The position numbers and the translations under genes were made by a program. 64,000 bases of DNA, from assembly GCA_964607575.1 (NCBI GenBank), contig CAZSLS010000004.1, positions 1 to 64,000 of the forward strand, written 5' to 3'. The notes under the pieces are model-generated. The model was not told where the DNA came from. It ran no database searches and saw only the letters and a list, made by a program, of their open reading frames with translations. This document shows, piece by piece, positions 51,418 to 61,800 of the stretch; the first letter of the stretch is position 1; the number at the start of each line of letters is the position of its first letter. The DNA comes from BS750m-G57 sp964607575. GTDB taxonomy: Bacteria > Planctomycetota > Phycisphaerae > SM23-33.

Positions 51418-51993
51418 ATGAAAGTAGTGGCATTCAACGGAAGCGGACGCAAGAACGGGAACACGGCGATGCTGATCGAGCACGCCTTCAAACCGCTGGG
51501 AGCGGCCGGCATAGAGACGGAAATGCTGCAGCTTGCGGGCAATACGATTCGCGGATGCACCGCGTGCTACAAGTGCGTGGAGAACAAGGATCAGCGTTGT
51601 GCCATCACCGGCGACATCATCAACGACTGCATCGCCAAGATGATCGAAGCCGACGGAATCATCCTGGCCTCGCCAACGTATGTCGCCGACGTCAGCGCCG
51701 AACTGAAAGCACTGATCGACCGAGGCCTGGTAGTTACCAGGGTCAACGGTAATCTCCTGAAGCGCAAGGTTGGCGCCGCGATAGTGGCCGTCCGGCGCGG
51801 CGGAGCGATCCACGCATACGATTCAATCAATCACTTCTTCCTGATCAGCCAGATGATCGTACCCGGATCGAGCTACTGGAACATAGGTATGGGTCGCAAT
51901 ATCGGCGATGTGCAGGAAGACGCCGAGGGCATAGAGACCATGACCGATCTGGGCGAGAACATGGCATGGTTGCTGGGGAGAATCGCCGATTAA
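51418..51993 (+). CDS. Iron-sulfur flavoprotein, NADPH-dependent FMN reductase-like
   Basis: 191 residues. FMN-binding loop GSGRKNGNTAML (about 8-19) and a compact cysteine motif Cys47-x2-Cys50-x2-Cys53-x7-Cys61 as in Isf proteins, which bind a 4Fe-4S cluster next to FMN. ILASPTYVADVSAELKALID is the second flavin-contact loop. It probably shuttles electrons between ferredoxin or NAD(P)H and acceptors such as oxygen or quinones. ATG start with ACAGGAGCATC upstream. Monocistronic by appearance. Confidence 0.88.
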   Translation: MKVVAFNGSGRKNGNTAMLIEHAFKPLGAAGIETEMLQLAGNTIRGCTACYKCVENKDQRCAITGDIINDCIAKMIEADGIILASPTYVADVSAELKALIDRGLVVTRVNGNLLKRKVGAAIVAVRRGGAIHAYDSINHFFLISQMIVPGSSYWNIGMGRNIGDVQEDAEGIETMTDLGENMAWLLGRIAD

Positions 51994-52105
51994 TACGGTG
52001 CGAATTGGCGGAATTATCGGGGTGTTTTTATATATTTTATACCTTGTGTCAGCCAGCTTGTTCGCTACGATCTGATGTTCCACAATAATCAGGCAAGCGG
52101 AGAAG

Positions 52106-52729
52106 ATGATGAATCGTATGTTTTCTATGTTTGGATTTGTCTTGGTTCTGTCGTTGATGTTTATTGCTGCGTGCAGCGACCCGCCCGCTGACGCTGTAAG
52201 CGGGGCTTCACCGGAGACACCACATAAGAAGATGACCCTTCCTCCCGCTGGATCGGATTACGAGATCGTTGGCGTTAAGGATGGATTGTCCGGTTACATG
52301 ATCAAGTACGACGACAAGCTGTACCGGGGCGGACAGATGAACAACGCCAAAGGGCTTGATTTCCTCAAGAAACTGGGTATTACGACTGTCGTCACGATTA
52401 CGCCAACCGATGATGAACGAACATATGTTGTCAAGCGCGGTATGAAGTTGCTTGAGGTACCATTCGCCAAGACCGACGGACCGTCGACGGAAATTCTGGA
52501 TGCGTTCCTGGAAGCGGTGAAGTCCTCAACCGGACCGGTTTACGTACATTGTCATGGCGGGACGCACCGGGCGGCGATTCTGGCTGGGCTTTATCGAATG
52601 GCTGTTAAGGGGTGGGACTTCAATCGGACCGCCGTCGAATTCGGTACGCTCGGAGGCGACCTGAAAGGTGATCATGCGATGCTGGGAAGGATACGGGAGT
52701 ACGCCAAGCCATCTTCAGGCACGCAGTAG
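52106..52729 (+). CDS. Lipoprotein with tyrosine/dual-specificity phosphatase domain
   Basis: 207 residues. Lipobox FIAAC, Cys23. The catalytic loop is VHCHGGTHR, with Cys149 and Arg155 in the CX5R pattern; a general acid may be Asp124 in KTDGPS. LYRGGQMNNAKGLDFLKKLG and VVTITPTDDE match the N-terminal part of small bacterial PTP/DSP-like proteins. An envelope-exposed phosphatase could act on phosphoproteins, phosphoinositols or phosphosugars; substrate unknown. Confidence 0.85.
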   Translation: MMNRMFSMFGFVLVLSLMFIAACSDPPADAVSGASPETPHKKMTLPPAGSDYEIVGVKDGLSGYMIKYDDKLYRGGQMNNAKGLDFLKKLGITTVVTITPTDDERTYVVKRGMKLLEVPFAKTDGPSTEILDAFLEAVKSSTGPVYVHCHGGTHRAAILAGLYRMAVKGWDFNRTAVEFGTLGGDLKGDHAMLGRIREYAKPSSGTQ

Positions 52730-52740
52730 AGAGGGCGTCA

Positions 52741-53172
52741 CTAGCCCATGAGCCGGATGTCGGGAGAGAGCTTCGGGCGGACGTGTTGTTTCACCAGTTC
52801 GAGGAGATGGGGTATCTCGAAGGGTTTGGCGGCGAAAGCGACCGCTCCGGCCTCTCGGATTTCGTCTTGGGAGTACCTGCCACCCGAGATCATAACGACC
52901 CTGACGTACGGGTTAATCCGCAGCATGCGCGCCAGTGCGTCGGTCCCGTTCATCCCGGGCATCATCATGTCCATGACGACGAGATCCACCTCCGCGGCAT
53001 GGCGGGAGTAATACTCGATTGCTTCATTACCGCTGCAGCATTGTGTCACGGTGTATCCGCGTGGACGAAGAACGTCGGAGATCAGTTTTCGAATTGGCGC
53101 TTCATCGTCAACGAGCAGTACATGCCCGTTTTGCCGAGGAATTGACAGGTATCGTCCGTCTTGTATCATCAT
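52741..53172 (-). CDS. Single-domain response regulator (CheY-like)
   Basis: 143 residues, receiver domain only. VLLVDDEAP (acidic pair about 22-23), phospho-acceptor Asp in DLVVMDMMMPG (about 68), Ser in VMISGG and Lys in AAKPFEIPHL. No output domain, so it probably relays phosphate or acts by protein contact. It follows the hybrid kinase by 137 bases on the same strand and is likely its partner. Confidence 0.9.
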   Translation of the reverse strand: MMIQDGRYLSIPRQNGHVLLVDDEAPIRKLISDVLRPRGYTVTQCCSGNEAIEYYSRHAAEVDLVVMDMMMPGMNGTDALARMLRINPYVRVVMISGGRYSQDEIREAGAVAFAAKPFEIPHLLELVKQHVRPKLSPDIRLMG

Positions 53173-53309
53173 TGAGAGATCCTCGCTGCGTTTCCCGAAT
53201 CACACAGCATCTCCCTCCGCAGTCTAATCGGAATGACCCGCCACATGGCGCAGGAGAAAAAGGGATTCTTGATGTGAATTGTAAGTCCGTTTGATCGGCA
53301 GGAGTATAA

Positions 53310-54587
53310 CTATGCTACAGTGGTGTTGGAGATGTGTGTTGCAAGCGTGTGCGCCAGTTCGTTGATCCTGAACGGTTTGCTCAGGAGTCCCAGAGCCCCC
53401 TCGTCGATCAGACCGTTGGTCGTCTGGTTCTGGCTGAAGCCCGAAGAGATCAGCACCTTGACATCCGGGTCGATCGCTTTGAGTTTCCTGAACGTGTCGG
53501 GCCCGTTGAGAACGGGCATGATAAGGTCGAGGATCACCAGGTCCACATTCTGGTGGGAGTCCTTGAAGTACTCGACCGCTTCGGCGCCGTTGATGCACAG
53601 CGAAACGGAATAACCCAGCTTCTGCAGCGCCGTAGACACGAACTCTCGAACTATACCTTCATCATCTACTACAAGAACGTGCCCCGTACCGCTGATGACA
53701 TCCTGACCGGGCGGGCTGTTGGCGGAGACGCATGCAGTTTCGGAAGCGTGCAGGAGTACTCTAAACGTCGTTCCCTGTCCGGGATGGCTGTCGACATGGA
53801 TGTTTCCGTAGTGGCTTTTGATGCATCCGTAGACGCTCGCCAGCGCCAGTCCCGTGCCCTGGCCCACCTCCTTGGTGGTGAAGAAAGGCTCGAAAATCCG
53901 GCTGCGCGTTTTGCTGTCCATTCCGCCGCCCGTATCGCAAACGCAAACCTCCACGTACGGTCCGGGGACTATCTCGCTGGGGTAGTCGGCGCACGACTCT
54001 TCGTCGAGGGCGACATTCTTCGTCGCGAACGTAAGCACCCCTCCGTTGGGCATGGCGTCGCAGGCGTTCATGCCCAGATTTACCAGTGCGTTTTCGATCT
54101 GAGACGGATCGGCCAGGACCGTCGGCGGATCGGCCTGAAGATCCAGCTTGATATCGATTCGCTTGTCGATGCTGTGGCTAAGGAGGGCTACTGACTGCTC
54201 GATAATCGCGGTGGTGTCAACGGCGACGATCTGAAAGGTTCCCTTGCGGGCGAAGTCCAGCAGTTGCCTGGTGAGTTCCGCCGCTCGCCTGGAGGCCGCC
54301 ACGACCTGCTTGAGCATGTCGTCGCGTTCGGCCTGGCCGAAGCCTTCCATCTGCAGGAGTTCGGCGTTTCCCTGGATGGCGGTCAGAATGTTGTTGAAAT
54401 CGTGAGCTATTCCCCCAGCCAGTCTACCGACCGCTTCCATCTTCAGCGCATTATACGCATGTTGATTCTCATCTCCCTGGTGGCTGTCCAGCGACTCTTG
54501 AAGCGCTGCAACCTTCCGGCGGAGTTCGAGAACTTCTTCTATGAGTTGATCTTTGGTCTTGTCCTGGTCTGCCACGGTGGATTCCAC
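53310..54587 (-). CDS. Cytoplasmic hybrid histidine kinase with C-terminal receiver
   Basis: 425 residues, GTG start. N-terminal coiled coil about 10-40, HisKA with His62 in AGGIAHDFNNILTAI, ATPase domain with NLGMNACDAMPNGG (about 172), DTGGGMD and GQGTGLALASVYG, then a receiver domain (about 300-420) with VLVVDDE and DLVILDLIMPVLNG. No membrane span or sensory domain is visible, so the signal must come from a partner. The receiver resembles the separate regulator encoded downstream. Confidence 0.92.
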   Translation of the reverse strand: MESTVADQDKTKDQLIEEVLELRRKVAALQESLDSHQGDENQHAYNALKMEAVGRLAGGIAHDFNNILTAIQGNAELLQMEGFGQAERDDMLKQVVAASRRAAELTRQLLDFARKGTFQIVAVDTTAIIEQSVALLSHSIDKRIDIKLDLQADPPTVLADPSQIENALVNLGMNACDAMPNGGVLTFATKNVALDEESCADYPSEIVPGPYVEVCVCDTGGGMDSKTRSRIFEPFFTTKEVGQGTGLALASVYGCIKSHYGNIHVDSHPGQGTTFRVLLHASETACVSANSPPGQDVISGTGHVLVVDDEGIVREFVSTALQKLGYSVSLCINGAEAVEYFKDSHQNVDLVILDLIMPVLNGPDTFRKLKAIDPDVKVLISSGFSQNQTTNGLIDEGALGLLSKPFRINELAHTLATHISNTTVA

Positions 54588-54706
54588 TCACAAGTCTTCA
54601 GTAAGGTAATTATACTATATTGGAAGAAAGAGCAAACCTGATTTTCAGGAAGTTATGTAATTCGGTTCAAAAAAACTCCGAGTCCTGCAGCCCATATGAG
54701 CTTGTA

Positions 54707-55813
54707 ATGAGAATTTTAGCACTGGAACCATACTACGGGGGCAGCCACATGCAGTTCCTGGACGCCTGGTCATCCCACAGCCGCCACGACTTCACGATCC
54801 TGGGTCTGCCCGCCCACAAGTGGAAATGGCGGATGAGGCATGCTTCGGTCACACTGGCCGATCGGGTCGCCGAAATGTCATCCTCCGGCGGTCGATGGGA
54901 TGCGGTATTCTGCAGCGATATGCTGAACCTCCCGGAGTTCCTCGGGCTCGCGCCACGCCAGGTGCGCCTCCTGCCGTGTGTGGCGTACTTCCACGAAAAC
55001 CAACTGACCTACCCCGACGAACGCAAAGACCCGCGAGATATACATTTCGCCCTGTCGAATATGACTACGGCCTTGGCGGGCGGGGCGTGGTTCAACTCGG
55101 CGTTCCATCGCGATTCGTTTCTCGGCGCCCTTGGAGCCCTCCTGGCGGACATGCCCGATTACCAGTTGCCCGGCGTGGTCGAGCGAATCCGATCGGCCAG
55201 CCGGGTCATGCATCCAGGCGTCGACCGGTTCCCGCCTCGCCGACCGCGCCGCGACGGACCGATGCGGATACTTTGGGCCGCACGATGGGAACACGATAAA
55301 GACCCCGAAACGTTCTTCGATGCCATAGGGCGCCTTCAGACCGCAGGAACCGAATTCCGCATCAGCGTTATTGGCCAGCAGTTCAATCGGGTTCCACCCG
55401 TATTCGAAACCGCACGCAAGCAGTTCAGCGACCGGATCGACCGCTGGGGATATCAGGAAACGCTGGACGAGTATCGCGCTGCGCTCGGGGAAGCCGACGT
55501 GTTCGTGTCGACCGCCCGGCATGAATTTTTCGGTATCAGTGCGGTCGAAGCTGCGGCCGCCGGGGCGATGCCCGTCCTGCCCAAACGACTGGCGTATCCG
55601 GAAGTGTTTCAGCTTGGCAAGGTCCCGGGAGCCGAGGCGTTGTTCTACTCCGGAGGCGCCGACGGACTGGCCCGCAGACTCGCCGAACTCGCCGACGGAG
55701 ATTTCCGGTCCAGCGCTGCTGAGATAGTTAAACCGCTGGCCTGGCCCGCAGTTGCCGCTGCTATGGACGATGCAATAACACTGACCTCAAATGCGTCCGG
55801 GCCCAAGAAATAA
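54707..55813 (+). CDS. Putative tRNA-queuosine alpha-mannosyltransferase (DUF3524/GT4)
   Basis: 368 residues from the ATG at 54707; upstream in-frame codons do not resemble the family. MRILALEPYYGGSHMQFLDAW is the hallmark N-terminus of the DUF3524 glycosyltransferases (human GTDC1/QTMAN), with HKWKWRMRHASVTLA and YFHENQLTYP following. The C-terminal GT4 half has ILWAARWEHDKDPETFFDA, and STARHEFFGISAVEAAAAGA as the nucleotide-sugar site. The vertebrate relative mannosylates queuosine in tRNA-Asp; the bacterial role is inferred from homology. Confidence 0.82.
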   Translation: MRILALEPYYGGSHMQFLDAWSSHSRHDFTILGLPAHKWKWRMRHASVTLADRVAEMSSSGGRWDAVFCSDMLNLPEFLGLAPRQVRLLPCVAYFHENQLTYPDERKDPRDIHFALSNMTTALAGGAWFNSAFHRDSFLGALGALLADMPDYQLPGVVERIRSASRVMHPGVDRFPPRRPRRDGPMRILWAARWEHDKDPETFFDAIGRLQTAGTEFRISVIGQQFNRVPPVFETARKQFSDRIDRWGYQETLDEYRAALGEADVFVSTARHEFFGISAVEAAAAGAMPVLPKRLAYPEVFQLGKVPGAEALFYSGGADGLARRLAELADGDFRSSAAEIVKPLAWPAVAAAMDDAITLTSNASGPKK

Positions 55814-56239
55814 CCAGACCCAACGCCGCCCCACGCAGAACTACCGATGTCACAAATGGTTCACGTTCTTTCGGGAGTGTTTCCTGCCGCCAATTTCTCA
55901 ATTACCAGTCGTCAGGTGGGAATTTATCGCATTTATTGCTAGGAGATATCGGTATTCTGTGGTATAGTAACCATCGCTCTAGTTCGCTTAGGGAGCGGCG
56001 GAGCTATTATCAGCCAAATGAGGCATGGGCGTTCTCGCTCACTCGCACCACCTCCAGGCCACACCGGCCAAGTTCCCGTAAGGTGAGAGTTCTTCACGCA
56101 GACTGAGTGAGTCTGCGAGGGGAAGTACTCTCAGCGGAGTTAACACATTTGGACGTGCGTGCGCGCGGCCTCACGGAACAGATCGGTTCGTTCGGGTCAC
56201 TCGCGTCGCGGGTTCGGCAAGAGACAAAGGAGACGCATC
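55814..56239. other. Intergenic leader region before the giant PEP-CTERM gene
   Basis: 426 bases without a gene: end of the glycosyltransferase locus, then the promoter and leader described at 55951-56239. A GCAGACTGAGTGAGTCTGC hairpin (about 56099-56117) is visible in the leader. Confidence 0.5.
55951..56239 (+). promoter_or_regulatory. Promoter and conserved leader of PEP-CTERM gene 2
   Basis: ATTCTGTGGTATAGT contains an extended -10 (TATAGT at 55963-55968); the -35 is weak. Blocks shared with the region upstream of 34447 follow in order: GTTCGCTT, GGCGGA, then AATGAGG and GGGCGTTCTCGCTCA. The leader is about 270 bases and ends with AAAGGAGACGCATC before the ATG. Confidence 0.5.
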
Positions 56240-58894
56240 ATGAACAAGGGAAACTCTTACATTACGGTGGTTTTGATTGCGGCGGTGCTGAGCGTTTTTG
56301 TCACGGAGGCGCCGGGCGCATCGCGAAACTGGGGCGGGTCGATCGACAGCGACTGGTTCAAAGCGGGCAACTGGACCCCGTCAGGCGCACCGGCCAGCAC
56401 CGACGACCTGACCATCGGGCCTTACCTGCCCCTGCCGCCCACACCTCCCCGGCCCTCGACGACACTCCCCGTTTTCGTAGACGGTGGCGGATCGATTTCC
56501 GCAGTCTCGCCTATGGGGAGGGCTTATTTCGACGACCTGACTATCGGCGATACTGCCGCCGGTTCGATGGACATCACGCTGGGGGGCGATGTTATCAGCG
56601 CGGTCGGTTATGTCGGGCGCCAAAGCACGGGCTCAGGGGCCGTAAACGTCAGCGGAGGTGGATCTATCTGGGACAACTCGGCGACCCTCTATATCGGTTA
56701 CGACGGCGATGGTGAGTTGTTGGTCCAGGACGGCGGCTACGTCAGCAGTGCGTCTTCTTACATAATGACGAGGCTGGGGTCCAGCGGCAGCGCTACAGTT
56801 ACCGGCGCCGGGTCGAAGTGGATTACCGATTCGCTGTACGTCGGCAGCAGCGCCCCCGGAACCGGGAATCTGACCATCGCTGACGGCGGGCTTGTCTCCA
56901 GTTCGTCCGGATCGATCGGCACCGCCGCGCTCTCCAACGGCAACGCTCAAGTTACCGGGACCGATTCCGAATGGTCCATCACCGGCGGACTGTCGCTCGG
57001 ATCACACGGGGCCGGGAAGCTTACAGTAGGCGGCGGCGGTAAGGTCCGCGCCGACGGGATGCTGTACCTCGGGGATGGAGGGCTGTTAGGGGGCGGCGGG
57101 ACGGTCGATCTCAACAGCGGCGGATTCATTGTCGCCGATGTGGTCTCCCTTTCGAGCGGGGGGGTCTTCAATATCGCCACCGGTTCGACGCTGCGCACGA
57201 ACCGCATGTCGGGATTCGGTAACAGCGTGACCGCCGGGCGCCTGCAACTGGGTAATGTCAGAGGGGCCACCGCCGGGGCTCATACGGTCTCTGCTGGACA
57301 GACCTTCGACGTCAATCATGACTTCATCGTGGGATACGACGCCCCGGCCGCCTTCACGCAGACCGGGGGCGCCGTCACGGCGGACTATGAGATTCTTGGT
57401 TACTCCAGCACCGGGACATACAACCAGTCGGACGGCACCCATCAGATCGCCACGTATCTGCACCTGGCCGAGGGATTCGGAACCGTCGGGACGTACACTC
57501 TGAGCGGTGGATCGCTGACGGTGGGAACCGAGGAAATCGTCGGGCGGGGCAACGGTCCGGGCTCATTCGTTCAGACAGGCGGGACGCACACCGTGGGCTC
57601 CGACCTGTATCTGGGGCAGCTTGCCGGTCCGTTTGGGGGCGGAACGTACAACCTCAGCGGCGCCCCGTCGCAACTGACCGCAACGAACGAATACATCGGG
57701 TACGAGAACACAGGTGTGTTCACCCAGAGCGACGGTACGCACCAGGTGCAGGATGTATTGTACCTCGGTCACCAGGCCGGCGGGACGGGGACCTACAACT
57801 TCAGCGAAGGGACGCTGATCGTAAAGACCGAGTACGTCGGGTACAACGGAACGGGCATCTTTAACCAGACCGGCGGGTCGCACCATGTCTTGGGCGGAGA
57901 GACCCTCTATCTGGGATACGCCGCCGGTTCCAGCGGCGCCTACACGCTCGACGGCGGGAACCTGACCACCAGCGAAGTAAAGATCGCCGAGGAAGGCTCC
58001 GGAACATTCATTCAGAACGGCGGGATTCATAGCGTTACCGGGAAAATGTACGTCGGGCACGTCAACGACGCTCCGGAAATCGGACGATACGAACTGCATG
58101 GCGGGACGCTGTACGTAAGTCTGAACGAGTACGTGGGCGACTACGGCGCCGGCGAGTTTCTCCAGACCGACGGCGCCCACACGGTCCTGGGCGATCTTTA
58201 CGTCGGGACCTACGATGCCACCGACTGCACCGGAAGCTACGATATGACCGGCGGAACGCTGGAAGTTAGAGGTATCGAGACGGTAAGCGCGGGCGCCCCC
58301 GGTGTGTTTACGCAGAGCGGCGGGACGCACACCGTTCAGGACGACCTGATAGTCGGCGGCGGGTCGACGGGCATGGGACGTGGAGACGGGATCTACAATC
58401 TGAGCGCTACCGGTATCCTCAACAGCAACGCCGACGTGTACATCGGAACGGGCGATTCGGAGATGGCGGTCATAGGTGTTGGCCTGTTCGATCAGTCCGG
58501 CGGGGCGCATACGGTGGCGGGGAGCCTCTACGTGGGTCACGGACGCAGGACCGGCCTTTACAACGGTACGTACAACCTCAGCGACGGGACGCTCGACGTG
58601 GGAGATCACATATACGTTGGATACGAAGGTGTCGGCAAGTTCAACCAGTCCGGCAGTGGACAGAGCACAACGGGCCAACTCGTTGTAGGGTACGACGCCG
58701 ACGCGCTTGGAGTCTGCAACCTCGACGGTGGAACGATGACGGCATCAATCAGCGAAACCGTCGGTTACTACGGGACCGGAGAATTCAACCAGACCGATGG
58801 GGTCAACGATGCCGGCGTCTCACTGGTCCTGGGCGGTGGGGGCGGGTCTGTCGGAACGTACAATCTCGACGGGGGGGGCGGTGTTGTCGGGTAG
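56240..58894 (+). CDS. Giant autotransporter-type repeat protein, N-terminal part (frameshifted)
   Basis: 884 residues before a premature stop. Signal peptide about 1-28 ending GASRNWGG. The rest is beta-strand repeats of about 45 residues built on FTQTGGTHTV, LYLGH and GTYNLSGG, the fold of AidA-like passenger beta-helices. The frame is lost at the G8 tract at 58871-58878: with seven G it continues into the downstream frame and the full protein would be 1903 residues (56240-61952) ending in a PEP-CTERM signal. As sequenced, this part has no anchor and would be secreted. Confidence 0.85.
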   Translation: MNKGNSYITVVLIAAVLSVFVTEAPGASRNWGGSIDSDWFKAGNWTPSGAPASTDDLTIGPYLPLPPTPPRPSTTLPVFVDGGGSISAVSPMGRAYFDDLTIGDTAAGSMDITLGGDVISAVGYVGRQSTGSGAVNVSGGGSIWDNSATLYIGYDGDGELLVQDGGYVSSASSYIMTRLGSSGSATVTGAGSKWITDSLYVGSSAPGTGNLTIADGGLVSSSSGSIGTAALSNGNAQVTGTDSEWSITGGLSLGSHGAGKLTVGGGGKVRADGMLYLGDGGLLGGGGTVDLNSGGFIVADVVSLSSGGVFNIATGSTLRTNRMSGFGNSVTAGRLQLGNVRGATAGAHTVSAGQTFDVNHDFIVGYDAPAAFTQTGGAVTADYEILGYSSTGTYNQSDGTHQIATYLHLAEGFGTVGTYTLSGGSLTVGTEEIVGRGNGPGSFVQTGGTHTVGSDLYLGQLAGPFGGGTYNLSGAPSQLTATNEYIGYENTGVFTQSDGTHQVQDVLYLGHQAGGTGTYNFSEGTLIVKTEYVGYNGTGIFNQTGGSHHVLGGETLYLGYAAGSSGAYTLDGGNLTTSEVKIAEEGSGTFIQNGGIHSVTGKMYVGHVNDAPEIGRYELHGGTLYVSLNEYVGDYGAGEFLQTDGAHTVLGDLYVGTYDATDCTGSYDMTGGTLEVRGIETVSAGAPGVFTQSGGTHTVQDDLIVGGGSTGMGRGDGIYNLSATGILNSNADVYIGTGDSEMAVIGVGLFDQSGGAHTVAGSLYVGHGRRTGLYNGTYNLSDGTLDVGDHIYVGYEGVGKFNQSGSGQSTTGQLVVGYDADALGVCNLDGGTMTASISETVGYYGTGEFNQTDGVNDAGVSLVLGGGGGSVGTYNLDGGGGVVG

Positions 58895-61800
58895 CACGTA
58901 CGTGGGAACGTATGGAATCGGGCACTTCACGCAGACCGCCGGGACGCATACCGTCGATAACATACTGGTCATCGCATCCACCAATTTCGCGGAAGAGGCC
59001 AGCACGTACGATCTCCAGGGCGGCGATCTGTCGGTTACCGACGAGGACATTGGACAGAAGGGAACCGGAACGTTTACACAGTCGGATGGGACGCACACCG
59101 TCTCGGGCGAATTGATTATCTCCAGAGATCCGGGCTCCAGCGGTTCGTACGAACTGAGCGGCGGAGACCTGTCGGCCGGAACCGAGTACATCGGGTATCA
59201 GGATGCCGCTTCGTTCGTCCAGACCGGCGGGACGCACACCGTCACCGGCGACCTGTATATGGCGCACGGGTGGAATCCTTCAATCACCACCTACGCGCTG
59301 GGCCCGGCCGGGGCGCTTTCGGTCGACAACGACGAGTACGTCGGCTATTGGGGCCCCGCAGAGTTTACGCAAACCGGCGGGACGCACCACGTCGGAGGCG
59401 ATCTGACTGTCGGATACGAAGTCGACGGATTCTGCCGCTACGACCTCAGCGGGGCCGCAAGCGTACTGACGGTCGACGGGAACGAACGCATCGGCCACCT
59501 GACCTTCGGAGATTTCACGCAGTCCGACGGAACGCACACCGTCACCGGACAACTCATTGTGGCCGGCGAGTCGGGCGCACAGGCTTCCTTCACCCTCAGC
59601 GGGGGCGCATTGACGGCCGGGAGCGAGATCATCGGTAGACAGGGCATGGGTACCTTCGATCAGACCGACGGGACGCACGAGGTTACCGATACTCTGATCG
59701 TCGGGCATTCCGGTGAAGGCATGGGAACCTTCAACCTCGACGACGGGACGCTTCAGGCCGACGCCGAGATCATCGGCAAGGGCGCCCTGGGCGAGTTCAA
59801 CCAGAACGGCGGGACAAATACGGTGGCTGCGACGCTGACAATCGCCGGCCAAAGCGAGGAAGGAGAGGGAGAGGAACCAGGAGGATGGGCTCAGGGGACC
59901 TACAATCTCGCCGGCGGCGCCTTGACCGCGCTGACCGTCGACAACAACGACACCGTCAACCAATCCGGCGGAACGCTCGATACGGACACGTTCAACAACG
60001 CCGGAACCTTCAACCATACCGGCGGGACAATGACCGCCGATACGTTCAACAACACGTCGTCCCCGACGACACACGTTCACGACCCGGCCGTCTTCAAGGC
60101 CGATACGGTCAACAACAACTCCGAATTCTATCTGTTCGGTGGAACCGTCCGCGGGGTCGCTGCCCTGATGGGGACGTTCAATAACAACGGCTCGTTCCAC
60201 ATGTCCGGTGGAACGTTCGAGGATTACCTGGTCAACCAAGGCTACGTTTACTACTCCGGCGGGACGTTCAACGGAATCTTCGAGCACTGGAACGGCGCCA
60301 CATTCGAGCGCGACGCCGACTTCACGGCTGAGGGCGGAATCATCAACTATGGGATCCTGACCTCGGCGCCCGGTCAGCAGTTGAACGCCAATGGATTCGG
60401 GATCCTGAATTACGGTGAATTCTATCTGAACGGAGGGACGTCTGCGGCCACCACGTTCACCAACGACTTCGGTGCCTATTTCGAGGCGTACGGGACACTC
60501 GACGCCGATCTGGTTAATAACGGCGTGCTCGAGACTGAGGGCATGCTCATTGTGACCGGGACGACTACGAACATGGGCCAGGTGCGCATCGAAAGCACCG
60601 AGCACCTGCGCTCCGCCGGCGGAATGACGAGTACGGGAATTGTGGAGATGGAAGGCGGTTCGATCGGCGGTCCGGGCGCGCTGGTCAACCAGAGCGGAGG
60701 CGTTATCCGCGGATTCGGCGGAGTCAGCGCGCCGACAACCAACGACGGCGGCGTAATCCACGCCACCGGCGCGCAGCTTACCTTCACTAACCTTTCCGGC
60801 GGTAATGTTAACGGGGGTGAACTCCGCGTTGCAGACGGGTCTCGCCTCCAGATCGTCACGCCGTTTGCCAGTTCGGGAACCATCGTGACCGAAGGTGAAA
60901 ACGCCGCATTGCTGGGCGGGCAGATCGCCAACACTGGAACGCTCAGCGGAGCCGGGCGGGTCAGCAATATCTTCCTGAATGACGGAGTCGTCCGCGCCAC
61001 CGGTGGAACACTGACCCTTTCAGGTGCCGGCAACACCAACACCGGCCGCTTCGAGATCCCCGACGGTGCATCGGTGGTGGTCTCGCAGGGTCTGGCCGTC
61101 AACGCCGGGACCATCGCACTGACCGGCGGAACGTTCGACAACAATGCCCGCGCTATGACCAACACCGGTTCGATCCTCGGGCGAGGGGTCGTCACCACCG
61201 GCGGGCTGGTCAATGACGGCCTGATGGCCTTTGCCGACGGAGACACCGAAATCTTCGGCGACCTCGCCAACAGCAACACCATCAACGTTACCGAATGCAC
61301 GACCACCTTCTTCGGCGACGTTACCAACGCCGCCGGCGCGACGATCAAGAACACCGATGGAACAGTCAGGTTCCTCGGCGACTTCGTAAACAACGGGACG
61401 TACACGAGCGACCCGGCCGACAACTACTTCGTCGACATCACCGTCGGGGCAACGGGATCCTTCATCGGCGGCCGGGGTGATCGCTTCTTAGTCGCCGGCG
61501 ACTTCGACAACGCCTCGGCGGCGTCTGCGATATGGGGCACCACCGAAGCCGAACTGGTCTTCCTGGCGAACGCACATACGCTGGAACTGCCCGGTGCGGA
61601 CATGGGAACCACCTACGCGGGAATGGACGACAACTTCGCGTGGGGCATCCTGCGCCTCGCGGAAAACGGTTCGCTGACACTCGCCGACGGTAACGCCGCA
61701 CCCGGCGGAGCGATGTACGTTACAACCCTGATCCTCGAAGACGGGCTCTCGCAGATCGGTTCGATCGCGGACAACGGGTTCAGCATCTACTACGACCCCG

